From assembly GCF_019469205.1 (NCBI RefSeq), contig NZ_CP048265.1, positions 2,108,001 to 2,172,000 of the forward strand: DNA of 64,000 bases, in the 5' to 3' direction. Shown here piece after piece: positions 35,074 through 45,789 of the stretch. The notes under the pieces were generated by a model. The model saw nothing but the letters and a program-made list of their open reading frames with translations. It had not been told where the DNA came from and searched no databases. A program made the translations under genes and the position numbers. Within the stretch, counting starts at the first letter, position 1. Each line of letters starts with the position of its first letter. Source of the DNA: Gilliamella sp. ESL0405 (GTDB lineage Bacteria; Pseudomonadota; Gammaproteobacteria; Enterobacterales; Orbaceae).

Positions 35074-36708
35074 ATGTTTATTGAACAAATTGAGATTACC
35101 GGATTTAGAGGGATTAGTCAGTTATCTTTAACATTTAATCCGGAATCAAGTGTGCTTATTGGTGAAAACCGTTGGGGAAGATCGAGCTTAATTAGCGCTT
35201 TAAAGTTGTTATCACTCGATAACAAATTTTATCAATTTGTCGATAGCGATTTTTATCATGATAGAGATGAAAACTATGGCGATAAGATCAGTATTGTCGT
35301 CACTTATTGCGAATCATATTCAACTGAGCTCGACAGTGAAGTGTATGCCCGCTTACGCCCAATGGCTTCGCCAAACGAATCGGATCATTTGTACCGTCTT
35401 TGTTACCAAATTAGCGCTGATAAACAAGATAATGGTATTTTCACTCAGCATCGATTAATCGACCCACACGGCAAGGCATTATCAACTGAACAATCGCAAC
35501 CATTAATTGCGATTTTAATTAGCCTTAATCCGGTCATGGCGCTGAAAAACTCGATAAATACGGATAATTTGCCGATCACCAATCAACCTTTGTCACAATA
35601 CTATATCGAGCAACTATCCAATCAGTTAAAAACCCATAGTGCGCAATTGAGTCAAGATGAATTAAGTCGTGGGCTTAATGCTGCTCGTGCGTTATTAGAG
35701 TACTATTTTGCCGATTATCAGCATCGTTATCATTACAAACAAGCCAATAAACAAGCCAGTCCACGTATTGAGGACTGGAACTCGCTTGAGCGGATCAACA
35801 ATATTTTAGATGATCTTGATAACAGCTATTTGCGTAGTGCGTTGTTAGGCATATTTGGCTCGATTATTGATGCCAAAGGCAATAATCCTTTGTCACAAAG
35901 TGCCGTGCCGATTTTGATACTGGAAGAGCCGGAAAGCCAACTTCATCCGATTATTTTAGCGGTTGGGTTTCGTTTACTTAAAAACTTACCGACGCAAAAG
36001 ATTATTACCTCTAATTCAAGTGATTTAGTCGCATTATTCCCACTGGAAAATATTTATCGATTGATTCGCATGCCCGATCAAATCGTGACAAAATATATTC
36101 CACCTAAATCATTGAGTGTTGATGATAGCCGGCGAATTATGTTCCATATTTTTTACCGTCGAGCCAGTGCGATATTTGCCCGTAGTTGGTTATTAGTTGA
36201 AGGCGAAACCGAAGTTTGGTTGTTGCGAGAATTAGCCGAGCAAAGTGGCTATCACTTAAGCTCTGAAGGGGTACAATTTATTGAGTTTGCTCAGTGTGGC
36301 TTAAAACCGCTGATTAAATATGCCAATAAAATGGGCATCCATTGGTATGTCATCACCGACGGCGATATGGCGGGTAAAAAGTATGCCGATATTGTTAAAT
36401 CACTGGCACCGCCTGATAAAGATCCGAGTGAGTACCTCACGGTCTTACCGGCGCGAGATATTGAGAATTTTTTATTTAAACATGGCTTTAGTCATGTTTA
36501 TAAACTCGCCGCTTACAATACAGTGCAACATATTGATATGTCAGTACCAAAAATCATTCAAAAAGCAATTCATCGACGTTCAAAACCCGATTTAGCCATA
36601 GCGGTTTGTGATGATGCTAAGTCACGGGGAGTGGGTGCCATTCCTCGTTTATTGATTGATACTTTTGCTAAAATTGTAAAATCTTCAATGCAATTAGTGT
36701 CAAAATAA
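35074..36708 (+). CDS. ybjD: OLD-family ATP-dependent nuclease, YbjD-like
   Basis: Overcoming-lysogenisation-defect family protein: an ABC-type ATPase fused to a TOPRIM nuclease. The 544-residue protein starts MFIEQIEITGFRGISQLSLT. Walker A-like GENRWGRSS lies near residue 32 and carries Arg where the family and E. coli YbjD have Lys (GENAWGKSS). The Walker B region ILILEEPESQLHPI and the TOPRIM motifs LLVEGETEVWLL and ITDGDMAGKKY are present. It follows waaP after 15 bases and has a terminator. OLD proteins can act in phage defence or DNA repair; the role here is inferred only from family. Confidence 0.88.
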   Translation: MFIEQIEITGFRGISQLSLTFNPESSVLIGENRWGRSSLISALKLLSLDNKFYQFVDSDFYHDRDENYGDKISIVVTYCESYSTELDSEVYARLRPMASPNESDHLYRLCYQISADKQDNGIFTQHRLIDPHGKALSTEQSQPLIAILISLNPVMALKNSINTDNLPITNQPLSQYYIEQLSNQLKTHSAQLSQDELSRGLNAARALLEYYFADYQHRYHYKQANKQASPRIEDWNSLERINNILDDLDNSYLRSALLGIFGSIIDAKGNNPLSQSAVPILILEEPESQLHPIILAVGFRLLKNLPTQKIITSNSSDLVALFPLENIYRLIRMPDQIVTKYIPPKSLSVDDSRRIMFHIFYRRASAIFARSWLLVEGETEVWLLRELAEQSGYHLSSEGVQFIEFAQCGLKPLIKYANKMGIHWYVITDGDMAGKKYADIVKSLAPPDKDPSEYLTVLPARDIENFLFKHGFSHVYKLAAYNTVQHIDMSVPKIIQKAIHRRSKPDLAIAVCDDAKSRGVGAIPRLLIDTFAKIVKSSMQLVSK

Positions 36709-36805
36709 GGCAGGATTAATCGGAAATTTAACCTTAATCGGTTAGGTTTGAATTGAGTTTATAAGTTATCTTAACTCAATGTAAAATAGCTTGAACATGC
36801 AGGAG

Positions 36806-36840
36806 ATCCCGCCGTCTGTCGCAGCGGGATTTATTATTAT
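36806..36840 (+). terminator. Rho-independent terminator after ybjD
   Basis: ATCCCGC (36806-36812) pairs with GCGGGAT (36824-36830), followed by TTATTATTAT. It lies between the convergent ybjD and ettA. Confidence 0.75.
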
Positions 36841-36845
36841 CAGTG

Positions 36846-38513
36846 CTATTTTGTGATTCTTTTGTATTTGGCACGCTTCGGCTCTACTGCTTCTGCGCCT
36901 AAAGTGCGTTTTTTCCACTCTTCATATTCGGTAAAATTACCTTCAAAGAACTCAACATGCCCTTCGTCTTGGTAATCGAGAATATGGGTCGCAATGCGGT
37001 CTAAGAACCAACGGTCATGCGAAATAACTAATGCACAGCCCGGGAACTCTAATAACGCATTTTCCAGCGCACGTAAAGTTTCGACATCAAGGTCATTGGT
37101 CGGTTCATCGAGTAATAGTACATTACCACCAACTTGAAGTAATTTAGCTAAATGCACCCGACCACGTTCACCACCGGATAGCTCACCAACACGTTTTTGC
37201 TGATCGACGCCTTTAAAATTAAAGCGACCAACATAGGCACGGCTTGGGATTTCAAAATTACCAATACGCATAATATCTTGTCCGTTGGATATTTCGTCCC
37301 ACACGGTCTTTTTATCATCCATACTGTCACGGAACTGATCGACCGATGCCAATTGCACGGTATCTCCTAACGTAATTGTACCGCTATCGGGTTGTTCTTT
37401 GCCGGATAACATTCTAAATAGTGTTGATTTACCGGCACCATTTGGACCAATAATCCCGACAATTGCGCCTTTAGGAATACTAAAAGAAAGATTATCGATT
37501 AATACTCGATCGCCATATGATTTAGTTAAATTAGCGACTTCGATGACTTTATCCCCTAAACGTTGCCCAGGCGGAATAAAGAGTTCGTTAGTTTCATTAC
37601 GTTTTTGGTAATCATTGTTATTTAATTCTTCAAAACGTGCTAAACGAGCTTTGCTTTTTGCTTGACGCCCTTTCGGATTTTGACGCACCCATTCAAGCTC
37701 TTTTTCAATCGACTTACGGCGAGCCGATTCGGTTGCCGCTTCTTGCGCTAATCGCTGATCTTTCTGTTCAAGCCAAGAAGAGTAATTACCTTCCCATGGA
37801 ATACCTTCACCACGGTCTAGCTCTAAAATCCAACCAGCAACATTGTCTAAGAAGTAACGGTCATGGGTTACAGCGACCACCGTGCCTTCATAGTCATGTA
37901 AAAAGCGTTCTAACCATGCGACAGATTCAGCATCTAAATGGTTAGTTGGTTCGTCAATTAATAACATGTCCGGTTTTTCCAGCAATAACTGACAAATAGC
38001 AACACGACGGCGTTCACCACCGGATAAATTTTCGATTTTTGCATCCCAATCCGGTAGACGCAAGGCGTCAGCTGCTCGCTCTAGTTGGTTATCTAAATTA
38101 TGCGCATCTTGCGATTGTATGATTGCTTCAAGTTCAGCTTGTTCTTTGGCTAATTTGTCAAAATCAGCATCTGGATCAGCATAAGCCGCATACACTTCAT
38201 CTAAACGAGCCAAAGCTTTTTTGGCATCACCAACGGCTTGCTCAATAGCTTCACGTACAGTTTGCTTAGGATCAAGTTTAGGTTCTTGCGGTAAATAACC
38301 TATTTTAATGTCCGGCTGTGGACGAGCTTCACCTTCAATTTCGGTATCCACTCCAGCCATAATTCGTAGTAATGTCGATTTACCTGCCCCATTTAAGCCA
38401 AGAACACCAATTTTGGCACCGGGGAAAAAACTTAATGAGATATCTTTTAAAATATAACGTTTAGGAGGAACAATCTTCCCAACACGATTCATGGTATAAA
38501 CATATTGCGCCAT
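36846..38513 (-). CDS. ettA: energy-dependent translational throttle protein EttA
   Basis: ABC-F ATPase that binds the ribosomal E site and gates entry into elongation according to the ATP/ADP ratio. The 555-residue protein matches E. coli EttA almost end to end. It has two ABC domains (GLNGAGKST and [20 protein letters not shown] and LSGGERGRVHL; IDEPTNHLD and LDEPTNDLD), the arm region after the first ABC core and the P-site linker. It converges on ybjD. Confidence 0.97.
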   Translation of the reverse strand: MAQYVYTMNRVGKIVPPKRYILKDISLSFFPGAKIGVLGLNGAGKSTLLRIMAGVDTEIEGEARPQPDIKIGYLPQEPKLDPKQTVREAIEQAVGDAKKALARLDEVYAAYADPDADFDKLAKEQAELEAIIQSQDAHNLDNQLERAADALRLPDWDAKIENLSGGERRRVAICQLLLEKPDMLLIDEPTNHLDAESVAWLERFLHDYEGTVVAVTHDRYFLDNVAGWILELDRGEGIPWEGNYSSWLEQKDQRLAQEAATESARRKSIEKELEWVRQNPKGRQAKSKARLARFEELNNNDYQKRNETNELFIPPGQRLGDKVIEVANLTKSYGDRVLIDNLSFSIPKGAIVGIIGPNGAGKSTLFRMLSGKEQPDSGTITLGDTVQLASVDQFRDSMDDKKTVWDEISNGQDIMRIGNFEIPSRAYVGRFNFKGVDQQKRVGELSGGERGRVHLAKLLQVGGNVLLLDEPTNDLDVETLRALENALLEFPGCALVISHDRWFLDRIATHILDYQDEGHVEFFEGNFTEYEEWKKRTLGAEAVEPKRAKYKRITK

Positions 38514-38745
38514 AAAACATCATCCGTTTGTTAAATTAATCATAGCTAAGTTAATTTTACTTGCTATAAAAGTCATGCCGTATATTGTAACGTTTCTGTC
38601 AATGGGGTCTAGGGTTATTTGTCGAATTGATTAGATTTATTCACTGTCGGTTTTGTTTTTTACATGTAATTTAATCGGTTTCATATATAATCAATAACCT
38701 ATTAAATTGACAGTATGAGTGATAAAGACCATTTTAGGAGCAAGT

Positions 38746-39597
38746 ATGAGTAACATCACCGTTCATTGCCATATTGATCGACAATATTTAGTCGATACTT
38801 ATTACGCGCTGCAAGGTTGTTTGGATGATAATTTTACACAAAAATTAGATGATTCAATTGCTGATAATATGCGTAATTTTACCTTCACCTTCGATAATGA
38901 AAAAATAGTGCAGCTAAATAACGATAAGAACGAAGTCAGTACTTTCTATTACTCAGATCTGTATCAAATACATGAAGCTAAAACTGGGTTATTTTTTTTT
39001 AGTAATAAGATTATTTTTGAATTTGTTCGTTATGATCTGTTTCAACCGGATGAGTTAGAGCGCCTAAAAGATTATCTGGCGCCTTATTTGAGCAAAAACC
39101 AAGAATCCAAAATAGCAATGATTAATTATCAATTTGACTGTCAACGTGTATATGCGTTTATTTGTCATCAATTTCGAAATTCAAGAAAAAGGATGTTTAT
39201 TTTATCTACTATCCTTTTATTTTTGAGTTTGTTGCTATTTCCAAAAAATCCTACTTTATCAGTACTCATTTTCATACTGCCTATTTTATTACTTACCTTA
39301 TTTTTGGCTAATTTTAAAAAACAATCAAAAAAGCAGGTTTTAACATTGAATGAACGCTTTGGCAGTATGACCTGTATTTTTTATAATGATCATCTAACCT
39401 TCAGTTACATAAAAAAAGTGGGAGTTTCTAATATCAACTATGCTGAATTTTATAAAATAGAGAAAACATCAAAAGGTTATGTGTTTTTCATACAAGAGAG
39501 TTCGGGGTATTACTTTTTTTATAACGAGTTTAGTTTAGAACAACAACAAGCGCTGGAAGAGAAACTGAAACACTATAGCAATTATTCACAGAAGTAA
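38746..39597 (+). CDS. YcxB-like membrane protein
   Basis: A 283-residue protein from the ATG at 38746, preceded by AGGAG. It has two membrane helices in the middle (about residues 148-168 and 173-193). The soluble halves look like two YcxB-type domains: NFTFTFDNEKIVQLNNDK...STFYYSDLYQIHEAKTG and, near the C-terminus, YAEFYKIEKTSKGYVFFI. Both contain the pattern of a Tyr-rich strand followed by an Ile-rich turn and FFF stretch. Function is unknown for the family. Confidence 0.65.
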   Translation: MSNITVHCHIDRQYLVDTYYALQGCLDDNFTQKLDDSIADNMRNFTFTFDNEKIVQLNNDKNEVSTFYYSDLYQIHEAKTGLFFFSNKIIFEFVRYDLFQPDELERLKDYLAPYLSKNQESKIAMINYQFDCQRVYAFICHQFRNSRKRMFILSTILLFLSLLLFPKNPTLSVLIFILPILLLTLFLANFKKQSKKQVLTLNERFGSMTCIFYNDHLTFSYIKKVGVSNINYAEFYKIEKTSKGYVFFIQESSGYYFFYNEFSLEQQQALEEKLKHYSNYSQK

Positions 39598-39650
39598 TAC
39601 CATACCCTTATTACTCATCCCACCTAATACGAGGTGGGATGTTAATCAGA

Positions 39651-40295
39651 TTATAAAAAGGTGAAGATTTGATCTTTCGGCAGACGTGATTTTGGACGAT
39701 GCGCATTACCATCATCTTGAGCACGGTAACCTAATGTTGCAACCACAATGCTTTTCAATCCTTTGCTTTTAAGATCTAAGATTTCATCCATTTTAGCAGA
39801 ATCGTAACCCTCTATTGCGGTAGAATCAACACCAATTGCCGCAGCGGCAAAAAGCAATTGCCCCAATGCAATATAGGCTTGTTTACCTTCCCAGCACTGT
39901 TGTGATTCAGGTGTTTTGCTATTTAGATTTACAAAATAACGTCGTCCCTGATCTTGAGACGCCTTTAATTCCGCCGAAGGCAAACGGCCGTCTTTCTCTT
40001 CTTGATTAAGGAGATTAACTAAATGGGCTTCGTCCAACGGGGTTTTAATACAAAAAACAATAGTATGTGATGAGCCGGTGACACGTGGTTGATTAAAATC
40101 AGCTATTGCCGGCAAAATTTTATTTTTGGCTGCTTCATTATCAATGACATAAAAATGCCACGGTTGAGAGTTAACCGATGACGGACTGTTTCTTAGTACG
40201 GTTAACAGTTGTTCTATCACATCTGCCGGGATTTTTTTAGTTGGATCATAATGTTTAGTTGTATAGCGTTTTTGCGAAATATCAACAATATTCAT
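39651..40295 (-). CDS. nfsB: oxygen-insensitive NAD(P)H nitroreductase
   Basis: FMN-dependent nitroreductase of the NfsB family that reduces nitroaromatics and quinones. The 214-residue protein has the FMN-binding PSSVNSQPWHFYV and GVDSTAIEGYD segments, and the C-terminal RPKSRLPKDQ. The length is close to E. coli NfsB (217). It lies between a YcxB-like gene and the leucine operon, divergent from the latter. Confidence 0.92.
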   Translation of the reverse strand: MNIVDISQKRYTTKHYDPTKKIPADVIEQLLTVLRNSPSSVNSQPWHFYVIDNEAAKNKILPAIADFNQPRVTGSSHTIVFCIKTPLDEAHLVNLLNQEEKDGRLPSAELKASQDQGRRYFVNLNSKTPESQQCWEGKQAYIALGQLLFAAAAIGVDSTAIEGYDSAKMDEILDLKSKGLKSIVVATLGYRAQDDGNAHRPKSRLPKDQIFTFL

Positions 40296-40486
40296 CGTTA
40301 TGCCCTCGTTAGCATTGATAAGTTATCGATTAATTATAGTAAGAATATACCTTAGCTCAACTTATTAATCTAATAGATTTACTATTAGTCATAATAGTCA
40401 ATTGAAAAAGCAGTTTTACACTAATGGCATCTCTTTTTTATTATTCATGATTTTAACAAAATAGCGACAACATGAGTAAATAATCG

Positions 40487-40515
40487 TTGACATAACAAAC
40501 ATCATTTGGTAAAAA
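40487..40515 (+). promoter_or_regulatory. promoter of the leucine operon
   Basis: A perfect -35 TTGACA (40487-40492) is followed after 17 bases by TAAAAA (40510-40515). It lies about 45 bases before the leader peptide. Confidence 0.6.
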
Positions 40516-40559
40516 TATCAACAATTAAATCTGTAGTGTTAACTGGAATTAGAGTTTTT

Positions 40560-40637
40560 ATGTTTACTAAATTTTTATCTCTCGACCTCAGCCTCCTCCT
40601 CGCATCAATTTGCGCGGATAGCTTGTGTGTGGAGTAA
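40560..40637 (+). CDS. leuL: leu operon leader peptide
   Basis: A 25-codon frame with a cluster of leucines: one TTA, then five CTC codons within residues 8-14, including three in a row. The peptide reads MFTKFLSLDLSLLLASICAD then SLCVE. CTC is a rare Leu codon in AT-rich genomes, which makes it a sensitive stalling signal. It precedes a terminator and leuA, the classic attenuation layout. The poor ribosome binding site fits a leader peptide. Confidence 0.85.
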   Translation: MFTKFLSLDLSLLLASICADSLCVE

Positions 40638-40706
40638 ATAAGTAATTTAGTAAACAACTCGACAAAATAAACAAGAACCCGCGCAAAAGTGCGGGTTTTT
40701 TGTTTT
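40609..40706 (+). terminator. leucine operon attenuator
   Basis: Terminator: AACCCGC (40676-40682) pairs with GCGGGTT (40691-40697), then TTTTTG and TTTT. Antiterminator: TTTGCGCGG (40609-40617), just after the leucine codons, pairs perfectly with CCGCGCAAA (40679-40687), which is the left arm and loop of the terminator. Ribosome stalling at the CTC codons would leave 40609-40617 free and disrupt termination. Confidence 0.85.
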
Positions 40707-40756
40707 CATAACTTGAAATACCGAGATAGCGCCAAAATATTAATAAGGAATAAACA

Positions 40757-42304
40757 ATGAGCGATCAAGTCATTATTTTTGATACCACATTACGTGATGG
40801 TGAACAAGCTTTACAAGCAAGTTTAAGTGTCAAAGAAAAACTACAAATAGCGCTAGCTTTAGAAAGAATGCGTGTGGATGTAATGGAAGTTGGTTTTCCA
40901 ATCTCATCACCGGGTGATTTCGAATCAGTCCAAACGATTGCTAAAACGATTAAAGATAGCCGTGTTTGTGCGTTATCTCGCTGTATAGATAAAGATATTG
41001 ATGTTGCAGCTGAAGCGTTAAAGGTTGCTGACCAATTTCGTATTCATACTTTTATGGCAACATCAACCTTACATGTACAAGATAAATTAAAAATGACATT
41101 TGATGATGTCGTTGATAGGGCTGTGCACTGTATTAAACGTGCACGTAATTATACTAATGATGTGGAGTTTTCTTGTGAAGATGCAGGCCGTACCCCAATT
41201 GATAACCTATGTCGAATTGTTGAAGCAGCGATTAAAGCCGGGGCAAGTACGATCAATATCCCGGATACTGTCGGTTATACTGTTCCTTATCAATTTGGTG
41301 GCATTATTCATACCTTATTTGAACGTGTCCCGAACATTGATAAAGCGATTATCTCTGTTCATTGTCATGATGACTTGGGCATGTCGGTGGCTAACTCGAT
41401 TAGCGCGATTCAAGAAGGTGCTCGTCAAATTGAAGGGGCGATGAATGGATTAGGTGAACGTGCAGGAAATACCGCTTTAGAAGAAGTGATTATGGCGATC
41501 AAAGTGCGCCAAAATATCTTAAATGTTCACACCAATATCAATCATCAGGAAATTTATCGTACCAGTCAAATTGTCAGCCAAATTACCAATATGCCAATAC
41601 CGGCGAATAAAGCCGTTATTGGCAGTAACGCATTTGCCCACTCCTCTGGGATCCATCAAGATGGCATCTTAAAAAATCGTGAAACTTATGAAATTATGAC
41701 GCCCGAGTCGATCGGTTTAAATCAGATCCAATTAAACCTAACTTCCCGCTCCGGTCGAGCAGCGGTAAAACATCGCTTAGAAGAGTTAGGTTATCAGGAT
41801 AATGATTATAACTTAGATCAAGTCTATGAGGCGTTTTTAGCGCTGGCAGACAAAAAAGGACAAGTGTTTGATTACGATCTAGAAGCCTTAATTTTTATTA
41901 ATCAAATAAAAGATGAAAAAGAGCATTATGTTTTAGACTATTTTAATGTTCAATCCGGCTCGACGGTCGTTTCAACCGCATCGGTCAGTTTAATCATCGG
42001 CGATCAAAAATTTTCAGATGCAGCTACCGGTAATGGTCCGGTTGATGCAGTGTATCAAGCCATTAACCGTATCACTGGCGAGCCAATTTCAATTATTAAA
42101 TATCAATTAGCCTCAAAAGGTCAAGGCGAGAACGCTTTAGGTCAAGTTGATATTGTGGCTGATTATAAAGGCCGTAAATTTCATGGTGTGGGGCTGGCAA
42201 CCGATATTGTTCATTCATCAGCTTTAGCATTAATCAATGTTCTAAATAATGTCTATAGAGCAAATCAAGTTGCGCAAGAAAAACAAAAATTACATCATGA
42301 TTAA
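40757..42304 (+). CDS. leuA: 2-isopropylmalate synthase
   Basis: First committed enzyme of leucine synthesis, condensing 2-oxoisovalerate with acetyl-CoA. The 515-residue protein has the [13 protein letters not shown] signature, the [12 protein letters not shown] metal-binding loop and [13 protein letters not shown]. The C-terminal regulatory domain is present ([20 protein letters not shown]), so leucine feedback is likely. An AAGGAA ribosome binding site precedes the ATG. First gene of leuABCD. Confidence 0.98.
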   Translation: MSDQVIIFDTTLRDGEQALQASLSVKEKLQIALALERMRVDVMEVGFPISSPGDFESVQTIAKTIKDSRVCALSRCIDKDIDVAAEALKVADQFRIHTFMATSTLHVQDKLKMTFDDVVDRAVHCIKRARNYTNDVEFSCEDAGRTPIDNLCRIVEAAIKAGASTINIPDTVGYTVPYQFGGIIHTLFERVPNIDKAIISVHCHDDLGMSVANSISAIQEGARQIEGAMNGLGERAGNTALEEVIMAIKVRQNILNVHTNINHQEIYRTSQIVSQITNMPIPANKAVIGSNAFAHSSGIHQDGILKNRETYEIMTPESIGLNQIQLNLTSRSGRAAVKHRLEELGYQDNDYNLDQVYEAFLALADKKGQVFDYDLEALIFINQIKDEKEHYVLDYFNVQSGSTVVSTASVSLIIGDQKFSDAATGNGPVDAVYQAINRITGEPISIIKYQLASKGQGENALGQVDIVADYKGRKFHGVGLATDIVHSSALALINVLNNVYRANQVAQEKQKLHHD

Positions 42305-42350
42305 AAACCGAATATTGTTTTGTTCATCGGGAACAAAATAGCAGAATTAA

Positions 42351-43457
<1,107 letters not shown>

Positions 43458-43467
43458 ACCGTTTTAT

Positions 43468-43528
43468 GTGACCAAGTTGTGTAATTTTGCTAGTTGGCAA
43501 TCGGCCTTAAATACGCAATGTTGGTCAC
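43468..43528. repeat. inverted repeat in the leuB-leuC gap
   Basis: GTGACCAA (43468-43475) pairs with TTGGTCAC (43521-43528), enclosing the smaller hairpin TTGC-N6-GCAA (43487-43500). It fills much of the 143-base gap between leuB and leuC and could adjust downstream expression. Confidence 0.4.
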
Positions 43529-43600
43529 CTTAATCTAAGTAAATTAATACGATAAAACTATGTTTTAAGTACCGGTAGTGACAATAACAAGGAATATGCA

Positions 43601-45001
43601 ATGTCGAAAACACTGTATCAAAAAATATATGATGCACACGTCGTTTATCAAGCGCCGAACGAAACACCGATTTTATATATCGATCGTCATTTAGTGCATG
43701 AAGTGACGTCCCCACAAGCTTTTGACGGTTTACGTGCCATGAATCGTAAAGTACGTCAGCCTCACAAAACGTTTGCCACCATGGATCATAATACTTCAAC
43801 CAAAAGTAATGATTTAAATGCCTGTAGTGAAATGGCTCGCATTCAGTTAACCGAATTGGCAAAAAATGCCGAAGAGTTTGGCGTCTCCTTATATGGATTA
43901 CAAAGCCCATTACGTGGTATTGTGCACGTGGTAGGACCAGAACAAGGTATGACTCTACCCGGTATGACAATTGTTTGTGGCGATTCACATACTGCAACTC
44001 ATGGCGCATTTGGCGCACTTGCTTTTGGTATCGGCACATCGGAAGTGGAACATGTATTAGCTACCCAAACGTTAAAACAGGGGCGAGCTAAAACCATGAA
44101 AATTGAAGTTAAAGGTCAGGTTGCCGACGGCATTACCGCTAAAGATATCATTTTAGCGATTATTGGTAAAACAACCAGTGCTGGTGGTACCGGACATGTG
44201 GTTGAGTTTTGCGGTGAAGCTATTAAATCTTTATCAATGGAAGGCCGTATGACATTATGTAATATGGCAATTGAAATGGGCGCTAAGGCCGGTCTGGTAG
44301 CACCCGATGAAGTCACATTTGAATACCTAAAAGGTCGCCAATTCTCACCAAAAGGGGAGGATTTTGATAAAGCGGTGGCTTATTGGAAAACCTTAAAAAC
44401 TGATGAAGGGGCGCATTTTGACAGTGTTGTTACCCTTGAAGGCAAAGACATTGCCCCACAAGTGACATGGGGAACGAATCCCGGTCAAGTTACATCGATT
44501 GATGCAACGGTACCAAATCCTGATGATTTTGCTGATCCAATTGAAAAACATTCGGCGCAGCGTGCTTTAACCTATATGGGATTATCTGCCGGTACTAAGA
44601 TGAGTGATATTAAGATCAATAAAGTCTTTATTGGATCATGTACTAATTCACGTATAGAAGATTTGCGTGCAGCAGCCAAAATTGCTAAGGGGCGTAAAGT
44701 CGCCGAAGGCGTACAAGCACTGGTCGTTCCGGGTTCCGGCCCAGTAAAACAACAAGCGGAAGCGGAAGGGTTAGATAAAATTTTTATTGATGCCGGTTTT
44801 GAATGGCGATTACCGGGCTGCTCAATGTGTCTGGCGATGAATGATGACAAATTAGCACCGGGCGATCGCTGTGCCTCTACCAGTAATCGTAATTTTGAAG
44901 GACGACAAGGTCGTGATGCTCGCACCCATTTAGTCAGTCCGGCCATGGCTGCCGCTGCTGCCATTACCGGGCATTTTACTGATATTCGCAAACCATTTTA
45001 A
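43601..45001 (+). CDS. leuC: 3-isopropylmalate dehydratase large subunit
   Basis: Large subunit of the [4Fe-4S] isomerase that interconverts 2- and 3-isopropylmalate. The 466-residue protein has [13 protein letters not shown], the cluster cysteine in [10 protein letters not shown], and the Cys pair in [12 protein letters not shown]. It pairs with leuD, which starts 11 bases downstream. Confidence 0.98.
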   Translation: MSKTLYQKIYDAHVVYQAPNETPILYIDRHLVHEVTSPQAFDGLRAMNRKVRQPHKTFATMDHNTSTKSNDLNACSEMARIQLTELAKNAEEFGVSLYGLQSPLRGIVHVVGPEQGMTLPGMTIVCGDSHTATHGAFGALAFGIGTSEVEHVLATQTLKQGRAKTMKIEVKGQVADGITAKDIILAIIGKTTSAGGTGHVVEFCGEAIKSLSMEGRMTLCNMAIEMGAKAGLVAPDEVTFEYLKGRQFSPKGEDFDKAVAYWKTLKTDEGAHFDSVVTLEGKDIAPQVTWGTNPGQVTSIDATVPNPDDFADPIEKHSAQRALTYMGLSAGTKMSDIKINKVFIGSCTNSRIEDLRAAAKIAKGRKVAEGVQALVVPGSGPVKQQAEAEGLDKIFIDAGFEWRLPGCSMCLAMNDDKLAPGDRCASTSNRNFEGRQGRDARTHLVSPAMAAAAAITGHFTDIRKPF

Positions 45002-45012
45002 GGAGACTGGTC

Positions 45013-45615
45013 ATGGCTAAATTTACAAAACATACAGGACTGGTCGTTCCTTTAGATGCGGCTAATGTTGATACCGATGCCATTATCCCAAAACAATTTT
45101 TACAAAAAGTGACTCGCACCGGCTTTGGTAAACACGCTTTTCATGAATGGCGTTTTTTAGATGACCTAGGCGAACAACCTAATCCCGATTTCGTTTTAAA
45201 TAAGCCCCGTTATAAAGGCGCCAGTATTTTATTAGCACGTGAAAATTTTGGTTGCGGTTCATCTCGTGAGCATGCACCATGGGCGTTAGCAGATTATGGG
45301 TTTAAAACGATTATAGGATCGAGTTTTGCCGATATTTTTTATAACAACTCGTTTAACAATCAATTATTGTTAGTCAATCTTTCAGAGGAAGACATTGATG
45401 AACTTTTTAAAATTGTTGAAGCCAATGAGGGGATCGAATTTACAATCGATCTGGTTAACGAAGTTGTGATTGCAGGCGATAAACAATATCCATTTAAAAT
45501 TGATGCGTTTAAACGCCATTGTTTGTTAAATGGATTAGATAATATTGGTTTAACGCTACAACATGAAGATGCCATTAGTGCATTTGAACATAACATCCCC
45601 TCTTTTTTAGCATAA
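45013..45615 (+). CDS. leuD: 3-isopropylmalate dehydratase small subunit
   Basis: Small subunit of isopropylmalate isomerase, forming the active site with LeuC. The 200-residue protein has [13 protein letters not shown], the substrate loop [16 protein letters not shown] and [21 protein letters not shown] precedes the ATG. Last gene of the leu operon, followed by a hairpin terminator. Confidence 0.98.
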   Translation: MAKFTKHTGLVVPLDAANVDTDAIIPKQFLQKVTRTGFGKHAFHEWRFLDDLGEQPNPDFVLNKPRYKGASILLARENFGCGSSREHAPWALADYGFKTIIGSSFADIFYNNSFNNQLLLVNLSEEDIDELFKIVEANEGIEFTIDLVNEVVIAGDKQYPFKIDAFKRHCLLNGLDNIGLTLQHEDAISAFEHNIPSFLA

Positions 45616-45626
45616 GTGCTTAATTA

Positions 45627-45675
45627 AGATATCATCGCTTACTATTATTTAAGTGATGATATCTCACCTTTTTTC
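45627..45675 (+). terminator. terminator after leuD
   Basis: AGATATCATC-GCTTA pairs with TAAGTGATGATATCT (one mismatch or wobble), followed by CACCTTTTTT. Confidence 0.7.
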
Positions 45676-45789
45676 CACATCAGTTCTTCAGTTTAACTTC
45701 TATCTGATAACCACTTCAAGATATACTACCACCACTGGCATTTAGATCAGAAAAATACCAATATTAACTGTTTATAAGGAATAAGGAAC

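Noticed and set aside
43530-44039. 169-codon minus-strand frame across the start of leuC
   Set aside because: It is opposite the firmly identified leuC and has no family resemblance.
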